Positions 7,478-16,022 of a DNA stretch of 64,000 nt are shown piece after piece. The stretch's first letter is position 1. Every line of letters begins with the position of its first letter. Both the position numbers and the translations under genes were made by a program. Origin of the DNA: Xanthobacter tagetidis (GTDB lineage Bacteria > Pseudomonadota > Alphaproteobacteria > Rhizobiales > Xanthobacteraceae); contig NZ_RCTF01000005.1 in assembly GCF_003667445.1 (NCBI RefSeq), positions 1 through 64,000 on the forward strand. The letters run 5' to 3'. The notes under the pieces were generated by a model. It was not told where the DNA came from. It saw only the letters and a list, made by a program, of their open reading frames with translations, and ran no database searches.

Positions 7478-7920
7478 TCGCTGGGCTCCAGGATCACGCG
7501 CACGTCGGCGCTGCGCCAGGGGAAGGGCGGGGCCACATGCAGATCAGTCGTCTGCGGCACGATGGACACGACGCCATCCACCACCGGGACAGGCTCGCCG
7601 CGCATCTCCACCACCGTTCCTTCCGGCAGGCCGGAGAGAACCGCGACGGGCTCATCACCGGGCGGGGCGTACACGGTCGGCAGCGGGGTCAGGTCATCCG
7701 CGCACCGCGCCGGGCTGACAGTCGCGACGGGCGGGAGATCGAGCGCCGGGCGCGGCACGATCTGGTCATCGACCACATAGTGCTCGGCTGGGTTGGCGTC
7801 GACAAAGCGGATTACCTCGTGCTGCCCGCAGGTGACGCGCCCCAAGCACCGCTCGACGTTTGCCGCCGAGCCGCCGTGGAGGATTTCGCCTGTGATGAGG
7901 TCGTACACGATGAATTTCAT
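7474..7920 (-). CDS. Hypothetical tail protein
   Basis: 148 residues (MKFIVYDLITGEILHGGSAA...). It overlaps J by 4 bases and the fibre gene by 4 bases, so it is translated between them. The GEILHGGSAANVERC start resembles phage proteins that sit next to J/fibre genes, possibly a fibre attachment or assembly factor. No catalytic motif seen. Confidence 0.6.
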   Translation of the reverse strand: MKFIVYDLITGEILHGGSAANVERCLGRVTCGQHEVIRFVDANPAEHYVVDDQIVPRPALDLPPVATVSPARCADDLTPLPTVYAPPGDEPVAVLSGLPEGTVVEMRGEPVPVVDGVVSIVPQTTDLHVAPPFPWRSADVRVILEPSE

Positions 7921-10900
7921 CGCTTGGTCTCCTGACCCGTCACAAAGACCTGACGGAAGACCTGTTCATAGGTCGAAGTCACAAGCCAAATCTCGTAATC
8001 GACCGATCCAGATACGTTGTCGAAGTCATAATAGTTGAAAATATGCTGCGACGTGTAGGCAACGCCAATCGAGTCCGCGAAGAAAAACATCGTCTTGACG
8101 GTCGTGGAGACGCCAGAGATCACACGGCGCACCTGAATAGACCCTGCGCTCGGGTTCGCGGCGCCGGTGTGCCTGATCTGCACGTCAATCGTGATCTGCG
8201 CAGTGGTGCTCGCCGTGCGGTTCAGAGTAACGTCGGCGAATTGCCGCGCCCCGCTGAAGGTTCCACCGCCCGAACCGGCATAATCGTTGTAGTAGGAGTC
8301 GAAGGCCGTGATCGCATTGGGCGCGATGCGATCCGTGTCGATATCGTTGGTTCGGATGCGGTTGGCGTAGAGCGTTCCCGAGAGCATGAGGTTGCCGTCG
8401 AGATAGGCATTCCCACCACTGATCGTGAAAAGCGGAAAGAACGTATCGCCCGCCGCGTTGCCCACGACGAACTGGTCCGCGATCACGTAGACCGCGCCCG
8501 TGTAGCCGCCCATGCCGTCAGGCACGAGGCCGACGCGCAGGCCGGAGGAGTAGAACTCGCCGTCCGCCTCCACCTTGGCCGCGATGTCATAGGCCACGGT
8601 CGCCGAGCCCCACCCGGCGCGGGCGACGCCGGAGATGGTCAGGCTCGCCGCGACATCGCCCACCTGAACAGAGAGGGCCGTGACCTGCGCCGCGAGCGCG
8701 CTGTCCGGGCCGACGGCGAGAAGCAACTGCTCGTAGAACTCCGCCCGCACGCCCGCTATCGCCGCGACGCGCGAGGTGCGCTCATCCACATAGGTCGAAT
8801 AGGTCCGCGCCGAAATGTCCGCCTGCACCATGGCGAGGGCGTCGGACAGGGCCTCGAAATAGTCCTGCTGCTCGCCGGCCACGCGCTCGAATTCGGCCCG
8901 CAGGGACGCCTCGAAATTGGAGACCGTGACCTCGACCATCTCATAGGTGATGTCCGGCGCCGCAACGTCGATGGTCTGCCACGGCCCCTTGGACGAGCCC
9001 ACGGCGGCGACGCGCAGCTTGAGGGCGCGGGGCTCCACCACCCACGTGGCCTCGGCGTCCCGGCTCTCCGCGAGCGTCTCCCACGTGTCCCCGTCGTCAT
9101 AGGAGACCTGAGCGACGTAATAGAGCGCGCCAGCGGCCGGCCACCACGAGGCGGAAAGCGCCGGCTCGATCAGCCCTTGCTCGATCTTGGCCACCAGCCC
9201 GCCGACCACGGGCGCGCGCGGCAGGCGCAGCGTGGGGAGGGCCGGCAGGGCATCCGGGCTGCCGCTGCTTTCGTGCACGCGCTCATCGTCCACCACGAGG
9301 ACAAGCTGCACCCGATCGCCGCTCGGCGCGCCGGTCATCGCGATGCAGCGCCGCTGCCAGGCGGTGCCGAGCCCGTGCGCATAGGACGGATGCTCGGCGC
9401 CGGGCGAGCGCGCCAGAACCTCGGCCAGGGTCGTTTCCTGCTGCGTCTCCACCAAGGCAAGGTCGGTCGGGTCGAGAATGCAATCGGCGTCCGTCTCGCC
9501 GCGGTCGCACTTGACCGGGCCGAAGGCGCCGCCGAACTTGTTGCGGATCGAGATGTAGTGCTGTCCGCTCTCCGCCCACACCGGGGCCGGCTCCAGCGTC
9601 AAGGTGCCCTCATCCTCGGCCACCACCTTGCCGGCCGCGCCCCATGCGCCGGGGATGTCGGACTGGACAAGGAGATGGTCGCCCATCGACACGAGGCGGC
9701 CATCGTGCTCCGTCTCCAGCGTGGGCCGCACCCGGCGGTATTGCGACTGCCGATAGAGAAACTGCGCCTCGCGGTACGCCTGCGCCCGCTGGACGATGCC
9801 GGGGAGCTGGATGCGCACCGGATAGTCCGTCGCATAGTCGGTGGGCACCTGCACCTCGGCCGGCTGCCAAACGCTCTCATCGATGTATTCCAGGATCACT
9901 GCGTCGGCGGAATCCTCCGGCTGCATCAGGTATTCGACGGAGAGCGAGCCCCGCACGATCTCCTGGTCCGTCAGCATCATGGACGGCACGTCGCGCCACT
10001 CGTCACGCACCAGCGTGAGCACGTCGCCCGCCCACCTGTGCTTGGCGCGGGTGACGCGGAGCGCCGTGTCGAGCGCCTCCGGAACGCCCATGGCCGAGGA
10101 AAAGGTGAAGTCGAAGCAGTCGCCGCGCGTGGTCGCGCCGGCGTCGAGGGCGAGGATGGACTGGAGGTCCACCTTGGAAATCGCGCGCCGGGCGCCGTAG
10201 TCCTCATTGGTCGCGATGTCCCACATCGCCCAGGCCGGAGAGCGCGTCGCCTGCTCCACCCATGCGGAGCCGTTCCACACCGGTAGGATGCGGGTGGAGA
10301 TGACGGACATGCGCTGCGCCGCCGCGCTCGTGAGCTGCTGCGTCGCCCGCATGGTGATCGCGGTCACGGACACTCCGGTAAACGACTGCGGCCCGGTCAG
10401 GTAGGCGCGCAGGCCCGCCCAGGCCACAGCGTCCGTGATGTTGCTTTCAGCGCTGGAATCATTGTTCCGGCGCAACCGGACCTCATACCGGCCTGGGGCG
10501 ACCGCCACCTTGCGGCTGAACCGCTTCGGCTTTGTGGTCTGCCCCCCATAAGCTTGAGTGAAGAGCGTGGCCCAATCGCCCGTTGGCGCGCCAAGATCGT
10601 CCACCGGGCGATATTGCGCCGTGATGGGCACGAACACCGGGGACAAGCCGCCCGACGAATTGACCTGATTGAGACCGCCCGGGAACCCAATATCGATCGC
10701 GAGATGGGTGGCCGTGGTGCCGGCCGCGTTGGCGATGAAACCGCCCACCCATTCCAGGTCGTCGGGAAGCTCCTGGCCAGCCACTTCCGCGGCGGTCGCC
10801 ACGTTCAGCGGGAAGGACGTGATCTCCTCGCCTGGCTCATAGAAGTCGATTGAGACGCCACTGAATTCGGAGTTGATCCCCGTGCCGCTATCCCAGAGCA

Positions 10901-11540
10901 CCGTGTCGTCAACAAGGATCTGGTGGCGCTCGTACTTGCCCAAGCCGTCGACCAGCACCACGTGCAGGAACTGTTCGTTTCCGAGGTATTCCGACCACGG
11001 CACCGCGGCATAGTCTGGGGCGCGCTTCACTCGGCCATAGGAGACCGGGATGGTCTGGAGCACGCGGGCGGAGTTGGACTGCGTGCCGAAGCTGTAGATC
11101 TGGCCGGGGTCGTCGTCCTGGCCGCCCGCCTTCGGGGCGATCAGGGTGTTGATGGCAAACGCGCCGCCGGCCATGAAGGCCGCGCCGATGATGCCCTCCG
11201 CCAGCTTGCCGCCACCGAACAGCACGCCCGCCAGAGGCCCCGCCACCACCGTCGTGAGGGCCATGAGGGCGATCATCGCCACGAGGCCGGCGATCTGCTT
11301 CCCCTGCGCCGACCCGCCGCCGAGCGGCTTGCTGACAAACGCGAGACGGTCCTTCTTGCGCAGCCGGCGCCGGCCCCAATCGGCGCGCATGAGCGGCTTG
11401 CCGTTGAGCACGCAAATCGTCGGCAGCTTGTCCGTGCTCCAGCCGGTGCGGCGCAGGAATCCGTTCACCGTTTCGCGGGCGCGGATCGGCGCCTGCGCGA
11501 CCTGGTGGCCGGGCAGCGTGACGTGGACAGCAGCGTGCAT
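7917..11540 (-). CDS. Tail tip attachment protein J (host specificity)
   Basis: 1207 residues, close to lambda J (1132). A hydrophobic region lies near residues 85-160 (IAGLVAMIALMALTTVVAGP; GGAFAINTLIAPKAG), followed by the conserved tip core (RVLQTIPVSYGRVKRAPDYA; YRPVDDLGAPTGDW), a fibronectin-like segment (VAQVSYDDGDTWETLAE) and a DUF1983-like C-terminus with fibre repeats (LMLSGTLYANRIRTNDIDTD). It forms the distal tail tip and contacts the receptor. A 747-residue open frame lies antisense within it and is discounted. Confidence 0.92.
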   Translation of the reverse strand: MHAAVHVTLPGHQVAQAPIRARETVNGFLRRTGWSTDKLPTICVLNGKPLMRADWGRRRLRKKDRLAFVSKPLGGGSAQGKQIAGLVAMIALMALTTVVAGPLAGVLFGGGKLAEGIIGAAFMAGGAFAINTLIAPKAGGQDDDPGQIYSFGTQSNSARVLQTIPVSYGRVKRAPDYAAVPWSEYLGNEQFLHVVLVDGLGKYERHQILVDDTVLWDSGTGINSEFSGVSIDFYEPGEEITSFPLNVATAAEVAGQELPDDLEWVGGFIANAAGTTATHLAIDIGFPGGLNQVNSSGGLSPVFVPITAQYRPVDDLGAPTGDWATLFTQAYGGQTTKPKRFSRKVAVAPGRYEVRLRRNNDSSAESNITDAVAWAGLRAYLTGPQSFTGVSVTAITMRATQQLTSAAAQRMSVISTRILPVWNGSAWVEQATRSPAWAMWDIATNEDYGARRAISKVDLQSILALDAGATTRGDCFDFTFSSAMGVPEALDTALRVTRAKHRWAGDVLTLVRDEWRDVPSMMLTDQEIVRGSLSVEYLMQPEDSADAVILEYIDESVWQPAEVQVPTDYATDYPVRIQLPGIVQRAQAYREAQFLYRQSQYRRVRPTLETEHDGRLVSMGDHLLVQSDIPGAWGAAGKVVAEDEGTLTLEPAPVWAESGQHYISIRNKFGGAFGPVKCDRGETDADCILDPTDLALVETQQETTLAEVLARSPGAEHPSYAHGLGTAWQRRCIAMTGAPSGDRVQLVLVVDDERVHESSGSPDALPALPTLRLPRAPVVGGLVAKIEQGLIEPALSASWWPAAGALYYVAQVSYDDGDTWETLAESRDAEATWVVEPRALKLRVAAVGSSKGPWQTIDVAAPDITYEMVEVTVSNFEASLRAEFERVAGEQQDYFEALSDALAMVQADISARTYSTYVDERTSRVAAIAGVRAEFYEQLLLAVGPDSALAAQVTALSVQVGDVAASLTISGVARAGWGSATVAYDIAAKVEADGEFYSSGLRVGLVPDGMGGYTGAVYVIADQFVVGNAAGDTFFPLFTISGGNAYLDGNLMLSGTLYANRIRTNDIDTDRIAPNAITAFDSYYNDYAGSGGGTFSGARQFADVTLNRTASTTAQITIDVQIRHTGAANPSAGSIQVRRVISGVSTTVKTMFFFADSIGVAYTSQHIFNYYDFDNVSGSVDYEIWLVTSTYEQVFRQVFVTGQETKR

Positions 11541-11947
11541 CAGATCGGCTCGTAGAACCGCAGGCGCGCCCAGCCACGGGCGCGAAGGGTGGTCATAAGC
11601 TCCAGCATCACGCCTGCCCCCTGGTCCGCATGGATGATGGCTTGCTCCGGCCGGAGCCAGACGCCGATATGGGCCGGCCGGTTAGAGCGGGCCATGAGCA
11701 CGAGGGCGCCGTCGGCTGCCGTCACGAGGCCGTGCGGCCTGCGCTCCACCTCGCGCCAGCGGGCGCGTTCCGGGTGGCCTTCGATGCTCTCGATCATCCA
11801 TCGCCAGGACGGCAGGGACGGCACCTCGGCATCCGGTAGCTCCCGGCCGAACATCTCCCGCTCCACCTCCCGCGCGAGGTGCCAGCACGAGGCGCTGGAG
11901 GACCACGGGCGGCCGATGAGGGAGCGGAGATAGGCGGGACGGTCCAT
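11540..11947 (-). CDS. NlpC/P60-like tail tip protein (lambda K-like)
   Basis: 135 residues. It starts with the phage NlpC signature: GRPWSSSASCWHLAREVERE contains the probable catalytic Cys at about residue 21, and RPAHIGVWL contains the probable His. Known relatives act as tail-associated peptidoglycan hydrolases or assembly factors upstream of J. It overlaps J by one base. Confidence 0.78.
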   Translation of the reverse strand: MDRPAYLRSLIGRPWSSSASCWHLAREVEREMFGRELPDAEVPSLPSWRWMIESIEGHPERARWREVERRPHGLVTAADGALVLMARSNRPAHIGVWLRPEQAIIHADQGAGVMLELMTTLRARGWARLRFYEPI

Positions 11948-11953
11948 GAACGG

Positions 11954-12244
11954 TCATTGCACCTTGAGAAAATCGGGCTCGCCCACCAACAGGACGCGCC
12001 CGGTGGCCTTGGGCATGACCTCGCCACGCCAGAGCGCATAACCGCCGCCGACGATCAGGCGATCACCGGAATTTTCGAAGACCCTGGCGCAGGTGAAGTG
12101 CCCACCCTCAAATTCGGTGAATTCCAGACCCACCAACACCATCCCAGCGCGACATCTGCCGACCTCCGATGCACGGCGCGCAATATGGGCAGCCTCGGCC
12201 CGCCCTACGCCCATTTCGACTAAACAGGCCTCATCAACGAGCAT
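11954..12244 (-). CDS. Hypothetical protein upstream of K-like gene
   Basis: 96 residues (MLVDEACLVEMGVGRAEAAH... LVGEPDFLKVQ), mainly beta-rich. It is 6 bp before the K-like gene and in the same direction. It is either a tail gene or the end of the inserted accessory cassette; I cannot decide. No family recognised. Confidence 0.55.
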   Translation of the reverse strand: MLVDEACLVEMGVGRAEAAHIARRASEVGRCRAGMVLVGLEFTEFEGGHFTCARVFENSGDRLIVGGGYALWRGEVMPKATGRVLLVGEPDFLKVQ

Positions 12245-12316
12245 GGCGGTCTCCTATGGAAAAGCCGCCCGTTGAGCCCCTCTACCAAGAGGAGTTGCGG
12301 CCGTACGTGCATGTTT

Positions 12317-12359
12317 TTCGTGATACATTAATTGACATCACGAATTTTCGTGATACACA
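12317..12359 (+). promoter_or_regulatory. brnTA promoter and operator
   Basis: A perfect 18-bp palindrome, ATCACGAATTTTCGTGAT (12337-12354), lies between TTGACA (12332-12337) and TACACA (12354-12359). A further half-site TTCGTGATACA is at 12317-12327, exactly 30 bp (three helical turns) before its copy at 12347-12357. BrnA antitoxins are known to repress their own promoters. The predicted transcription start falls at or next to the BrnT ATG. Confidence 0.72.
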
Positions 12360-12366
12360 TAATCAC

Positions 12367-12642
12367 ATGAAGATCACGAGCCACCCCGCCAAGCGCCAAG
12401 CCACGCTCGACAATCGCGGGCTTGATCTGGACGTGGACGGCGCCGAGGCGTTCGCGGGGCGCACCCTGACGCTGGCGGATGATCGGCACGACTATGGCGA
12501 GCCGAGGTTTCAGACCTACGGCTTTGTCCGGGGCCGGCTCGTGATGGTGGTGTGGACGCCGCGCGGCGAGGCGCGGCACGTAATCTCGATGAGGCATTGC
12601 CATGACAAGGAAGCCCGAAAAGTCCTCCCCTATCTGGCGTGA
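12367..12642 (+). CDS. brnT: BrnT family ribonuclease toxin
   Basis: 91 residues from MKITSHPAKRQATLDNRGLD, with the BrnT (DUF497) hallmarks AEAFAGRTLTLADDRHDYGE, RFQTYGFVRGRLVMVVW and ARHVISMRHC. BrnT is a RelE-fold ribonuclease that stops translation; BrnA blocks it. The start was chosen because it matches the family N-terminus; there is no Shine-Dalgarno, which fits a leaderless message. It overlaps brnA by 41 bp. It sits in the moron cassette between tail genes L and K, read against the late operon. Confidence 0.92.
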   Translation: MKITSHPAKRQATLDNRGLDLDVDGAEAFAGRTLTLADDRHDYGEPRFQTYGFVRGRLVMVVWTPRGEARHVISMRHCHDKEARKVLPYLA

Positions 12643-12886
12643 TCCGGACGACGCGCCGGAGTGGACCGCCGATCAGCTTGCGCGCGCCGAGGTCGCCGAG
12701 GGCGGCAAGGTGCTGAAGGCCGCGCAAGGCACCCTGACGCGCCCGCGAGGTCGCCCACCTGTGGAGGCCCCCAAGCGGCAGGTGTCGGTGCGCCTGGACG
12801 CCGACATTCTCGACGCGCTCAAATCCTCCGGCCCAGGCTGGCAAGGGCGCATGAACGCCGCCCTCCGGAAGGCGATGGGCCTCTGA
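12602..12886 (+). CDS. brnA: BrnA family antitoxin
   Basis: 94 residues with the typical BrnA (DUF4415) C-terminus: RGRPPVEAPKRQVSVRLDAD, DILDALKSSGPGWQGRMN and AALRKAMG, a ribbon-helix-helix DNA-binding fold. The N-terminus (IWRDPDDAPEWT) is the toxin-binding part. It starts inside brnT, so the two are translationally linked. It is expected to repress the promoter at 12317-12359. Confidence 0.92.
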   Translation: MTRKPEKSSPIWRDPDDAPEWTADQLARAEVAEGGKVLKAAQGTLTRPRGRPPVEAPKRQVSVRLDADILDALKSSGPGWQGRMNAALRKAMGL

Positions 12887-12910
12887 GCGGCTCTACCGCC
12901 TCCATGGAAA

Positions 12911-12934
12911 AGGGCGGCTCCGAAGAACCGCCCT
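12911..12934. terminator. Hairpin between convergent brnA and regulator gene
   Basis: GGGCGGCTC and GAACCGCCC pair around a CGAA loop with one mismatch. It lies between two convergent stops. There is no U-run, so termination is inferred from position. Confidence 0.4.
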
Positions 12935-12941
12935 CTGAGCG

Positions 12942-13658
12942 TCAGGCGCAGCGGGCCAACTCCGCTCGCCTCTCGCCGGCGGTCGGCTTGTTCACGCCGA
13001 TCACCCGGCCAATCACCGGGAAGCTCGCGGGGACCGGCAGCGACGCCCCGTCAACGCGGCGGAGCATCATCTGGGCCGGCCCGAACGCCCCTCCGCCGGT
13101 CAGCATGAGCCAGCAGGGGCGCGGGCGGCCCGAAACTGGATCGACCGCCACCACCAGCGACTGCGGTTCCCCGGCGCCGAGGCCAGCGTCCCGCGTGAAC
13201 TCCACCACCAGTTCGTCCCCCTCCTCCACGAAGGGGTAGAGGTCGTTCGTGTCCGCGATGATCGTCCCGAAGCCCGGCTTCGGCCGGCGCCGGATGTGAG
13301 CCCGAACAGGGATGGCTTCAGCAGCGACCATCTCCCCCTTCAAGAAGGCGTCGAACACCTCGACCATCTGGATCGTGACCTCGGTGGCGTTGGCCGTCTC
13401 GCTCTTGGTGCAGAGGTAGAGGGCCTGCTTCTTGTTGAGCCAGTAGGTCTTGCCGGGGCGGCCGCCCTTGGGGCCGGTTTCGTCCACCGTGGACGGAACC
13501 CCGCCGAACCGTTGCAGCGCCTCGATGTGACGCTCGATGAGGTGCCCCATCTTGTGCACCTGAGAAAACCCCAGCGCATCAGCGAGACGCCGGTGCGCGA
13601 TGCGCGGCTCGTGGTTCACCGCCGTGTTCAGATCGGCGAGGGTGAGAGCGGTTCCCAT
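12942..13658 (-). CDS. Phage regulatory protein, antirepressor-like
   Basis: 238 residues from MGTALTLADLNTAVN. The N-terminus (EPRIAHRRLADALGFSQVHK, MGHLIERHIEALQRFG) and the following KTYWLNKKQALYLCTKSET segment match Rha/antirepressor-like phage DNA-binding proteins. The C-terminal part (FGTIIADTNDLYPFVEEGDE, LVVEF) resembles the beta fold of S24 peptidases, but the Ser/Lys pair is not obvious. It may bind CI or a host repressor. The start was chosen because it overlaps the upstream stop (TGATG). Confidence 0.6.
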   Translation of the reverse strand: MGTALTLADLNTAVNHEPRIAHRRLADALGFSQVHKMGHLIERHIEALQRFGGVPSTVDETGPKGGRPGKTYWLNKKQALYLCTKSETANATEVTIQMVEVFDAFLKGEMVAAEAIPVRAHIRRRPKPGFGTIIADTNDLYPFVEEGDELVVEFTRDAGLGAGEPQSLVVAVDPVSGRPRPCWLMLTGGGAFGPAQMMLRRVDGASLPVPASFPVIGRVIGVNKPTAGERRAELARCA

Positions 13659-13843
13659 CAGGCCGTCTCCCTCGCCTTGCGGGCCGCGCCACCGGCAAGC
13701 ACCGGGCGGTTCGGCTCGACCTTCACCGGCGCGGCGCCCAGGTCGGGGCCGAGGATCGAGGCCTTCAGCAGCATGAGGGCGACGGTTGCCGCGTCTTCGG
13801 GACGGCGGCGGGGTGTGGTAGAGGTGGCAGCAGCCTTTGCCAT
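13658..13843 (-). CDS. Hypothetical small protein upstream of antirepressor-like gene
   Basis: 61 residues from MAKAAATSTTPRRRPEDAAT, with a helix EDAATVALMLLKASILGP. The start codon lies about 80 bp from the divergent RHH gene. Family not recognised; coupled to the regulator by TGATG. Confidence 0.5.
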   Translation of the reverse strand: MAKAAATSTTPRRRPEDAATVALMLLKASILGPDLGAAPVKVEPNRPVLAGGAARKARETA

Positions 13844-13926
13844 GGTGCACTCCCGTGGCTGGGTTAGGGCCGGGCTTGAGGTTGCACCCTCTTGCTCGGC
13901 TCGCAAATTTATGGTTGCCTAAATTC

Positions 13927-14142
13927 ATGAGCCGGTCAACGGAAAAAATGCAACCACAAAAGCGCGGGCGCCCCGCTACGGGGAAAGGCACGCCTATTCA
14001 GGTCCGCTTGCGGCCGGAAGTCCTTTCCATCCTTGATGACTGGATCGCCGCCCAGCCCGACCCTAAGCCTTCCCGGCCCGCCGCCATCCGCTCGTTCGTT
14101 GAGGCCGGGCTGCATATGCTCGAGAAAGACCGCGGCGCCTGA
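13927..14142 (+). CDS. Ribbon-helix-helix DNA-binding protein
   Basis: 71 residues from MSRSTEKMQPQKRGRPATGK. The RHH core is TPIQVRLRPEVLSILDDWIA, then PSRPAAIRSFVEAGLHML, so it probably binds DNA as a dimer. It is divergent from the 13658-13843 gene. GGTTGC/GCAACC motifs recur in the 83-bp spacer and at the start of the gene (near 13883, 13911 and 13948), possible operator sites for autoregulation. Confidence 0.72.
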   Translation: MSRSTEKMQPQKRGRPATGKGTPIQVRLRPEVLSILDDWIAAQPDPKPSRPAAIRSFVEAGLHMLEKDRGA

Positions 14143-14199
14143 CTCCTCCTTTCCGGAATGCGGTGCTACGGTGCCGCGCTCAACCTGGGGAGGCACCAA

Positions 14200-15054
14200 T
14201 TGAACAACGCGGTCCCGCTTGCGCTCGCCGGATTCCTGTTTCTTTCCGCCTGCAATGACTCCGCCGCGACGCTCGATACAACGAGCGACGAAGCTATGCA
14301 GGTCAGCATAAAGAGAATGGGCGAGGGGCTACCCGATGACGAAAAAAAGAAGCTCGGTAACGCGATCGTAGCTTTGACCGTAGGTGATATGGTCCGGTCT
14401 TCTGGTCTCGCGGGCGCCGCCTCGGCATCTGCAAAGCCCAATGCTATTTCAACGATGGCCGCGCCGCTAAGCGGAAAATCAGCAAAAGAAATTATCCAGA
14501 TCGCTGAAACGCAGGCCGAGGATAGGAGGATTCGACAAATTGCCGCCATCGACGCTGAAATAACAACGCTGAAGACGGCCATAGCAGCCGATCAACAAGA
14601 GGCCACCGCTGCACAGAAACTCATTGGGGCAATCTATATCACTGGTTCAAAATTCTATATCAACGATAGCGGGTACACTCGCGAGCCGGCCATTTCATTC
14701 CAGGTGAAAAATAATGGATCGGTCGCGATCAAGAAATTGTTCGCTCGCGGCATCCTGGAAACGCCTGGGCGTTCCGTCCCATGGGTGGACCAGGAATTTA
14801 ATTATGAAATTCCTGGCGGGATCGAGCCCGGTGAAACGAAAACCCTGCGACTGGCCCCGAATCGGTTTTCAGGATGGGGAAACAGTGAAATAGAAGGCCG
14901 GAAAGACCTTGTCCTTACTGTAACGCTCATGAATTTTGCAGGACCTGACGGAAAGCTCGTCCTGAATTCGTCGAGCAAGGCTATGGATGAACAGCGGCAG
15001 CGTCTCGACAATTTACTGAAGCAGCGAGAATCGCTCTCCGGCGCGGCGCGATAG
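14200..15054 (+). CDS. DUF6694-like lipoprotein, moron
   Basis: 284 residues from a TTG start that follows a strong GGGGAGG Shine-Dalgarno (14187-14193). The signal peptide ends in a lipobox, LFLSAC, with Cys at about residue 18. The next 40 residues (DEAMQVSIKRMGEGLPDDEK, KKLGNAIVALTVGD) match the DUF6694 lipoprotein family. A coiled coil (EITTLKTAIAADQQEATAAQ) and a beta domain that looks like an adhesin or FxLYD-type fold follow. The gene is clearly more AT-rich than its neighbours, a sign of recent transfer. Surface exclusion or host-envelope modification are possible roles, both inferred. Confidence 0.72.
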   Translation: MNNAVPLALAGFLFLSACNDSAATLDTTSDEAMQVSIKRMGEGLPDDEKKKLGNAIVALTVGDMVRSSGLAGAASASAKPNAISTMAAPLSGKSAKEIIQIAETQAEDRRIRQIAAIDAEITTLKTAIAADQQEATAAQKLIGAIYITGSKFYINDSGYTREPAISFQVKNNGSVAIKKLFARGILETPGRSVPWVDQEFNYEIPGGIEPGETKTLRLAPNRFSGWGNSEIEGRKDLVLTVTLMNFAGPDGKLVLNSSSKAMDEQRQRLDNLLKQRESLSGAAR

Positions 15055-15061
15055 CGTGCGC

Positions 15062-15439
15062 TTAGTCCAGTCCCATCTTCTTCTTGATCGCTTTTGATGC
15101 CAACTCTCTGGCTATATCGCCCAACTCACGGAGGGAGATAGACCCAATTTCAGATGGGCTAAGCGCGGCCTTGATCCTTGCCCAGACATCCCCCGTCTCG
15201 ATCGCGTTCAAGAACAGGTGACCGTCAGTTGTCAAGTCGCGAACAAGAACCCTGTCGGCTGGACTGTCGTAGGTCCGGAAGCGGGTCCCTACGATCAACC
15301 CATCGTCGTGAAGTCGCTCCACATGGCGCGCCACAAGCTCCGGATCGAACCCTTCGATCTGGAGCTCCTTTGGAGACGTATCGGCTCGATCACGAATTTT
15401 CCGAAGGATGGTCTTCGTCAGTTCGACGTCATTTTTCAT
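15062..15439 (-). CDS. DUF2513-like winged-helix protein
   Basis: 125 residues. The N-terminus (MKNDVELTKTILRKIRDRAD), the FDPELVARHVERLHDDGLIV segment and LTTDGHLFLNAI match DUF2513 proteins, which have a winged-helix look and are common on mobile elements. Exact function is unknown; a regulator or immunity role is possible. It is convergent with the DUF6694 lipoprotein gene, the two stops being 7 bp apart, and is of similar lower GC. Confidence 0.72.
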   Translation of the reverse strand: MKNDVELTKTILRKIRDRADTSPKELQIEGFDPELVARHVERLHDDGLIVGTRFRTYDSPADRVLVRDLTTDGHLFLNAIETGDVWARIKAALSPSEIGSISLRELGDIARELASKAIKKKMGLD

Positions 15440-15484
15440 TCTTCTGGCCTCGTCTATTCCGTTTCAGCCGAATGCCGAACGTGT

Positions 15485-16018
15485 CTACCCTACCATGAGG
15501 GCCGAGAACTCCGATCGCTTATAGACCCGGCTCGGGAACTTCATGTTCGTGAGGTCTTCGAGCCGGGCCATGCCCTCAACCCGCGTGCCGGACACCGTGA
15601 CCTTGCGGATGACGAACTCCACCGGCCCATAGACCGGCTCCGAGGTGTCGTCTTCCCGATACTGCCGCACCAACACCTTCAGGTCGGCGCGCACCACCAC
15701 GGCGGCTTCAAGGTAGGGCATCAGTTCGCGGGCCACATTATCCACCGCGACGCGCACTTCCGGGATGCGCTGCTCGGCGAACTCCGGCATGCTCGCCTCG
15801 AAAGCGATGGGCTGGAAGACCACGGCCTCGCCGCCGTTGAACGTCGCCCCATCCTCGATGGTGAGCGTGCGCGGCTCCACGTCGCAGACGAAGCGCAGGG
15901 GGATCACCGCCTCGCTCTCGATGAACGCGGGGTGCTGAAGCTCCAGCGTGTCGAAGACCATTACCGCCGGATCGGTGGAAGCCTCCGCTTCGGCCCAGGC
16001 GTCGTCCCAATCGCTCAT
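15485..16018 (-). CDS. DUF1833-like minor tail protein (lambda L-like position)
   Basis: 177 residues: PAVMVFDTLELQHPAFIESE, FVCDVEPRTLTIEDGATFNG, PEVRVAVDNVARELMPYLEA. These are the features of DUF1833 tail tip proteins of alphaproteobacterial siphoviruses, which take the place of lambda L. It follows the M-like gene by 4 bp. The accessory cassette begins immediately downstream. Confidence 0.75.
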   Translation of the reverse strand: MSDWDDAWAEAEASTDPAVMVFDTLELQHPAFIESEAVIPLRFVCDVEPRTLTIEDGATFNGGEAVVFQPIAFEASMPEFAEQRIPEVRVAVDNVARELMPYLEAAVVVRADLKVLVRQYREDDTSEPVYGPVEFVIRKVTVSGTRVEGMARLEDLTNMKFPSRVYKRSEFSALMVG

Positions 16019-16022
16019 CGGC

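Noticed and set aside
8043..10286. 747-codon open frame on the plus strand
   Set aside because: It is antisense to tail protein J, has no family features, and such frames arise from high GC at third codon positions.
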